A DNA stretch of 64,000 nt from Cyathus striatus (taxonomy: Eukaryota > Basidiomycota > Agaricomycetes > Agaricales > Nidulariaceae): positions 372,001-436,000 of the forward strand of contig JAOVFP010000008.1 in the NCBI GenBank assembly GCA_025738555.1, written 5' to 3'. Made by a program: the position numbers and the translations under genes. The notes under the pieces are model-generated. The model was not told the DNA's origin. It searched no databases and saw only the letters and a list, made by a program, of their open reading frames with translations. Of the stretch, positions 58,256-64,000 are shown in pieces. Numbering within the stretch: position 1 is the stretch's first letter; each line of letters starts with the position of its first letter.

Positions 58256-59477
58256 GGTATACTACTCATTCCACTTCATTCCAACTCATTTCAACTCTAC
58301 AGATCTTGTTATATATCATATAAATCATTCATGTCTTCATTAGTCTATATTCTTGTAGTCACTGTACTATTGTATAACTAATTCACTACTTACATGTATA
58401 TGCTTGTTGTAAGTCATTTTCTATTTACAGTTGACAAGGGTAAGGGTAAAGGTCAGCCCAAAAATACCAACAGACAATCTGTGCACTTCCTTAACATTCA
58501 CCCCAGACAATAGTGAATCAGATCACGGTACATATGGTACACCCCAATGTTAACACCTTCTAAAAAAGGCTATTTTTCCCATCAGGGTGAGAACCATATT
58601 CTAACTGTGTACCATATGCAACATGAACCAATTCAGTCCTGTCTGACATGATTGTCATTGATTCATGGGCCTCAGGATGCCAATTCATTGTTTAATTCAA
58701 TGAGAATATATAATAGTAGATATTTTTTATGTTCCATAGTCAAATACCTATCTAACCTGTTGCTTTTCCATTGCCAGTCTCACCTGGTCTAGCCACTTTC
58801 CCATGCCAGGGTTTTGCCATGCCAGGCAATTGGCAAATACTTTGGGAGGTTGTGCCCCCTACACTACCTATAATACTGAGAATGTGTAAAAATAGCACTA
58901 TCACATCATCCATCAAATCTCTGATCATTCCACTCACTTATGATACATTGATGGTGATCATGTCGCACTTCTTCCATCATGCTCAATAGTGAGCACACAC
59001 CCCATGCATTCTTCTCTCAGTTTTTCAATTATTCCTGTAATTTTTTGTATAATATGGAGTTGGTTATCTTGTATGTAACATAACATCTTAGTTGTATAAA
59101 TATCATGTACTGTGCTTATAGAAAATATTACATAAATAATAATAATTTCAGCTTTTCATACTATTTCATAGGTAGTTTAGCTGTACTGTCAAAGCATTTA
59201 ATATACATTCATATTCACAAAAAAATTAAGAATTGCCCAAGAACTTGACCAGAAATGAAAATAATGGGTGCTCACTTTTTACAACAATGATGAGGCACAT
59301 GAATGCAATCAAATGCACTGTGGAAAACAACATGTGGCACTCATTGATAAATTTGATGGACAGATCAAATTAATCATCGATGTTTAGGGGTGTGGGAAAT
59401 AATGAGCACAGAGGTGCAATAGCAATGAAGCATTAATCTAGCAATCCATATCAGTGTTGGAATGTCTGTCATATACT
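58256..59477. other. CpG-poor region with one half of a 200-bp duplication
   Basis: About 58900-59060 resembles 60230-60360: both contain catcatgctcaayagtgagca followed by a T-rich stretch with ttttttgtataat-like text. A CCATGCCAGG-word cluster lies at 58770-58840. No credible gene. Confidence 0.4.
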
Positions 59478-60010
59478 ATACAATTTACATTTTTTGAGTT
59501 ACAGGTAAGTTCCAAAGTCAAGTTCTAGTCAAGTTCCAGTTGAGTTCCATTCGAGTTACCAGTAACTCAAAAAGTTGACAGCCTGACTGATTCATGACAT
59601 AATGGGTTTCATTATATTTCATCTGCCCATATAGCTCTAGTAAGGTGACTGAAATGAACTTTATGATTGTAGTTGATAAGTTCACTGGTCTGCTTTACAT
59701 TTTACCAGACATGTCATAATTATCTCAGAAATTGTGATTTTAGCGCTGTCCAGCTTTAATACTTAAAATCCAACTGAATCCAAATTATTCAGTAGTGGTG
59801 TATATATTGAGCTCCAGGTGTACACTGAATGACTCCTTTTATTTCAGCCTGATGTGCCATCCTCTGTTATGTTAAAAATAAAGTTATAGGAATTGTCCTA
59901 GATAGGCTTACAAGAATTCCAGTTGATGACAATTTTGTTCAAATGAGTTCGAGTTGCATTTGAGTTGCATTTGAGTTGCACTCAAGTGACAATTTGAGTA
60001 ACAATTCAAA
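59478..60010. repeat. Pair of GAGTT-word arms
   Basis: A left patch (59500-59585) repeats GTCAAGTTCCAGTTGAGTTC-like words and a right patch (59935-60010) repeats GAGTTGCATTTGAGTTGC-like words. The layout recalls the word arms of E1-E5, but the ends do not carry the TTACRC terminus, so membership is doubtful. Confidence 0.4.
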
Positions 60011-60757
60011 TCACATTCAAGTTATTAACAAAATAAGTTCATAAAGATAAGTATTTAATAAATACTTATACTTGACATTACTATCACTATCTCCCACTGT
60101 CCCACCCCTCACCCACTTGTTCCTTCAACATTCTGCCTTGTTCAATTTTTCACATGCTTCTTCTTGCCTTTGTCCATATTTGCAACCACTGTCATTGACA
60201 TGCATCAATGCCATCAAACTCACTTCCTCAATGCTGCTGCACATAATTGATGGGTGATCTGTTGATGGGCACCCTTCCTCATCATCATGCTCAACAGTGA
60301 GCAAGTAATTTCGCATTTTCTAACTCAATATTTCCTATTTTCTCTTGAATCTTTTTGTAATATCTGTTATATACTCTTCTTTATACATTAGACTGTACCT
60401 TAGATGTTGTATGAAAAGTTAATCTTATTAAAATGCGGAATAATTCAATTTTTTACTGTGGAATAATTAATACTTTTGTACAATGAATGCTACAATTACA
60501 GTGCAACCAGGAACCTCTCCAACATGTCATGTTCTAGGGAAAATAAAAACATATGAAAAAACATCGATTTATGTCATAACCTCAATTATTCCCATGGTGT
60601 TTCACATTTTGGATGAGGGATCATTTGTTTTGGGGGTATGTTTGGGTGGTTCCTTGACATATAAAAATAGAATATGACTAACTGATGTATCACTTGGTAA
60701 AAATTTCATTCTTTGAGAGCTTAGCAACTAGTTTCATACATTCTCATAGTCTACATC
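60011..60757. other. Upstream flank of the DDE gene
   Basis: AT-rich. Contains the second half of the 200-bp duplication (see 58256-59477). A 64-codon frame at 60483-60677 is isolated and unconvincing. The promoter of the following transposase gene should lie in its last part. Confidence 0.4.
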
Positions 60758-63183
60758 ATGCCTAAGAGAAAGCAGAGTGTGAAACAAGAAGCTGCTCTTC
60801 GACATGAAGCAGCAAAACATGGAGAGCTAATTCACAATGATCCTGAAGTCTTAAGGGATCCCACATTCAAGCCACCTGTCAATGCCACTGTGGAACCTGA
60901 GTCTGAAATAGAACCTGAGGACCAAGTTCCCACCTCAACACTTGCAAACAGAGAAGATGATCAGACTTCTGGAGCAAGAAAGTGGATAACGGTACATACA
61001 GAGTCAAATCTATTTCAAAAATATTGCTTAACTCACTAGTATAGCTTGTAAAATGCAAGGAGAGGCACGAAAATGCTGACATTATTCCTGAGTGTTGTGC
61101 AAAGACTGCATGCACAACACAGTGGAGAAATGTGAATAGGAAGACAAAGAAGGCTCATGCCATTCAAATGCAACCATCAATTGCATTCTTTTTTCAGGTA
61201 CAGAACTTTCATAAACTGTCTAATCAATGTTTACTTTCAAATTTTTAGGCTAAACCATCGAAGTTCAAGACTTCTGGACATCTAGATGCACACCAGGAGG
61301 AAGAAGAGCTGACTGACTCAGATATAATGGAGACTGATTCACCCAGTGGACCTGATGTATGTGACTCTTTGCTTCTCAGATATTTTCATTGACTTGAACA
61401 CTTTACAGGCTGAAAAAGTGAATACTTCTAAGCCCTCAGCAGTATCCTATGCAACTGAACCTCAAGCTATTGAACTTTTACAAACTAAAGAAGCTGCAGT
61501 GCCGACATTTGGAAACACTGAATCACCCATCGGTATGTATACTTTTTCGCATTTTTGAATATAACCAAAATTGTATCCACCAGCACTCACTGAAACCCAT
61601 GAAGACGATTTTGATAGCTGCACCGATGCCTAATCTGATCACAATAACAGGTTAACTACTAAGGAGATACCCAATGCAGAATTTGTATGGCTACATGCTC
61701 AATTAGGGAGATGTATTGAGACTCTCAGGAGGAAGTACCAGAATAAGAGCACTGTTCTCACTAAAAAACATGCTGCTCAATAGATGTTGGACTTGGAGGC
61801 AGTCTCACAGTATAACAACCTCTGGCTCAAACTCTGTGTCGAATGAAATAACATTTGAAGCAGGTGAAGAGTGCACCACAAAATATTCAGCATTGACTTA
61901 AGTTATGGCTTTCAAAAGTCTGGCCTGCAATTGATGCAAGCGACATGATTTCATCTCGTTGTGGACAAGGACCTTACTTTGCACATACTATATGCTCCAT
62001 GGTGCTGTATATTCTTATTACTGGAGAGCTTCCTGTGAATAATCAAGGCAAGGGAGCTACTCATCAATTGCATTTTAAAATAACCAAAGTCTATTCTGCA
62101 CTTCAAAATTGGGTAAAGGGAGAAGTACCTTTTGATAAAGGCAGATATAATGGCAGAGTGAGTACAAATTCACTTAGACTGTTTCTCATTTAATAGCTAA
62201 TAATATATCTTTTTAATAGCTCTGTGCACCCAAACTGAGGCACTATGTGAATGAATTTTTATTTCCTAGCCTTAAAATACAAGACACAATTAGTCTTACC
62301 ACATCTGTTGAGTGGTTGAAGAAGCTTGGATTTTGAATGTCACATGTCAAAAGGGTGTGTATGTAGATGGGCATGAGCACCCTGATGTTCAAGTCACTCA
62401 TGATGAATATGTAAATTATATACATACTCAAATCCTTCCATAGGTAATACTTCTAATCAACTGCTATGTACACTAATATTTGAAAGCATCTAGGTTTGCC
62501 AATAGTTATGAAGGAGATGATGTTATTTGCATTGAGCCAAAACTCTGTGATGGACAAAAGATCTACTATCCCATATTTCACAATGAAACTTGTTTTCATG
62601 CTAATGACCTTGATAGCCACATTTGGATGCGAGATGGACAACCACCACTTCAAAGTAAAAGTCATGGATGGATTTTCCATGTCTCCGAGTTTATTATAGA
62701 AGAATGTGGTTGACTTGCATTGACTCCAGAGAAAATTGCTGAGCAAACACAATCACCTGAGCATCCTAAGCCCCCACAAGCTTCAACAGTTACTTCCAGT
62801 GCCCTAGAGGAAAATATTAACAAAATTAGCCATTTGAAAATAAACAACAAAGGTAAAAATAAACCAAAGCCCTCAAAGAAGGCAGCTACTATGGGAAGGA
62901 CACTCAGAGAGCAAGAGAATGAGTGGATTCCTCCACTACCACCAGCTCCCTTTACATCTTATCACTTAGCTAGTTTTGATGCATGTCAAATTATATATCC
63001 AGGATCGAATTATGACCCATGGTGGGACATGTCTCAATTAATTGCTCAGGTATGTATTCCATTTTCTATTGTAGAAATAATATAACACAAAATTATTACA
63101 GACTAAAGATGCAATTGATATTTTTAATGCAAAATCTCCTGATGGTGTCACCATGTTTATTTTTGACTGTGTGGCTGAAATTC
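60758..63183 (+). pseudogene. DDE transposase (Tc1/mariner-pogo-like), decayed and truncated
   Basis: ATG at 60758 (MPKRKQSVKQEAALRHEAAK). Exons continue through TACTTQWRNVNRKTKKAHA, QAIELLQTKEAAVPTFG and EFVWLHAQLGRCIETLRRKY. Then SSRCGQGPYFAHTICSMVLY, GYxIHTQILP-type sequence, YEGDDVICIEPKLCDGQKIY and NYDPWWDMSQLIAQ follow, with at least six short introns. It ends at TKDAIDIFNAKSPDGVTMFI then FDC, which would hold the second catalytic Asp; the rest of the catalytic domain is missing after 63183. I recognise this order from transposase proteins common in Agaricomycetes and annotated as DDE endonucleases. TGA codons at 62334-62336 and 62711-62713 stand where relatives have Arg. TAG near 61786 and frame changes near 61600 and 62350 are also present. 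Confidence 0.6.
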
Positions 63184-64000
63184 TCGACATACTCACAAGT
63201 AGCTGGATCTGATGAGAGAAGCCTTCTCCGGGCCCACTAAATTCAAGATGGAGAAGGATAGCTGGAGAGCACTTACTAATTGTTTTTCTTGCTAGATCTT
63301 GCCAAACACCCAAATTGGGGTTGCTTGAGGGAAGAAGCACATTGGCACAAGTTTCAAGGGAGCTGTCCAGCTCCTGTCAATGGCTTTCGATCAAGAAGGA
63401 TACCGGTACAGGGTCAGAAGTAGCCAGCCAATAGTGGCTTTGTTTTTCTTTTTTTTCTCTGCTTTTATTTGATTTTACTTACTTTTTTTCGTTACTTAAT
63501 TAAGGGTGTTAGGATTTGCTGGAGTAGGAAGGTTGGGCTAGGTACTTTTTGGAGCGGCAACGGAGGTGCTAGGGGACCGCTCTGTGCAGGGGGAGCAGAT
63601 GTGAATCGCAAATAGTCCTTAAGCCCTCAGGACTACGCCCAAAATCACCAAGTCCGGCTTTCCTGTTTTGGTAAATTTTTGACATCTCTCTTTCTTATTG
63701 CTTGACAAGGACTCTTAGACACGACATAGAGTAGTGTAGCTAGAGAATTGGGGTCTGTGACACAAGAGAATGCATTGCACAGACCAGCTTTCATTTGTAC
63801 ATAAACCCACTCCCCTCAGAGGGAGAAATCCATCTTTTGTTCACTCGGTATTTTCTGTGAGACCATGCTTTGAGCTTGGATCAACCTCTAGTTCTTATCT
63901 CTTTTATTCTTCGTGTTGTGAACCACTAGCTAAGTATTTCCTTCCCTCATTCCCTCCGTTTTCACTCCACACTTTGCTCCCACAATGTTTAAACATGTTG
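63184..64000 (+). other. Unclassified sequence replacing the transposase 3' part
   Basis: The DDE frame breaks off near 63183 and this different sequence follows. It is less CpG-poor, lacks long frames, and has a possible TATA-like phrase (gtacataaaccc) near 63797, followed by a CT-rich leader-like stretch. This would fit a long terminal repeat or a gene's 5' region entering the window's edge, but there is no second copy here to test it. Confidence 0.3.

Overview
This is nuclear DNA from a filamentous fungus, almost certainly a basidiomycete of the Agaricomycetes. The evidence is introns of about 50-60 nt with GT-AG (and some GC-AG) borders, a KDZ transposase of the SWIM-finger and CxC type, a second KDZ-associated CxC5-like gene, hAT and DDE transposases with many short introns, and very dense repeats. 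No bacterial gene, rRNA, CRISPR array or canonical complete tRNA was seen. The species cannot be named. Nearly the whole window is a transposon and repeat graveyard. Only three loci look like unbroken spliced genes: a 313-codon zinc-cluster-like gene, a 620-codon gene of unknown function, and a 72-codon small gene. Gene models were spliced by eye.

Region 0-21.9 kb has an inverted layout. A satellite of about 330 bp runs in one orientation at 1-2800 and in the opposite orientation at 16.9-21.9 kb. Just inside each satellite block lies a copy of the same unfamiliar gene family, with its 3' end facing the satellite: an intact copy (A) and a broken copy (B) on the minus strand, and a broken copy (R) on the plus strand at 15.8-16.9 kb. 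Between them are gene C (with a tandemly amplified exon), a gene remnant, a block of direct repeats, a decayed KDZ transposase (10.1-13.2 kb) and a 1.7-kb non-autonomous element (E1). A 1.43-kb TG...CA element with a 4-bp duplication splits the right satellite.

Region 22-44 kb holds pyrimidine-rich minisatellites, further elements of the same type as E1 (E2 at 23.2-24.7, E4 at 29.7-31.2, E3 at 41.5-43.7 kb), a related word-armed element (E5), two hAT transposase remnants back to back, and a pair of nested TA-flanked inverted-repeat elements (37.9-39.5 kb). E1, E2 and E3 share terminal repeats (SAGNNCWTTACRC), a tRNA-like module followed by a T-rich motif, a low-complexity GC-rich core, and arms built from short palindromic words. 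The word differs in every copy, yet left and right arms of one copy use the same word. This is the best candidate here for an undescribed element family.

Region 44-64 kb holds a Ser-rich, repeat-bearing, Lys-rich-tailed gene next to a CxC5/KDZ-associated fragment; four degenerate copies of an unrecognised module (48-53.7 kb), one of which was split by a 775-bp palindrome-armed element; two related arrays of tRNA-like sequences (50.8-52.1 and 54.0-55.3 kb); a 1.1-kb fold-back element; short-word repeats; a decayed DDE transposase; and an unclassified end region. Several transposase remnants carry TGA where their families have an Arg codon (CGA), which suggests C-to-T decay at CpG.
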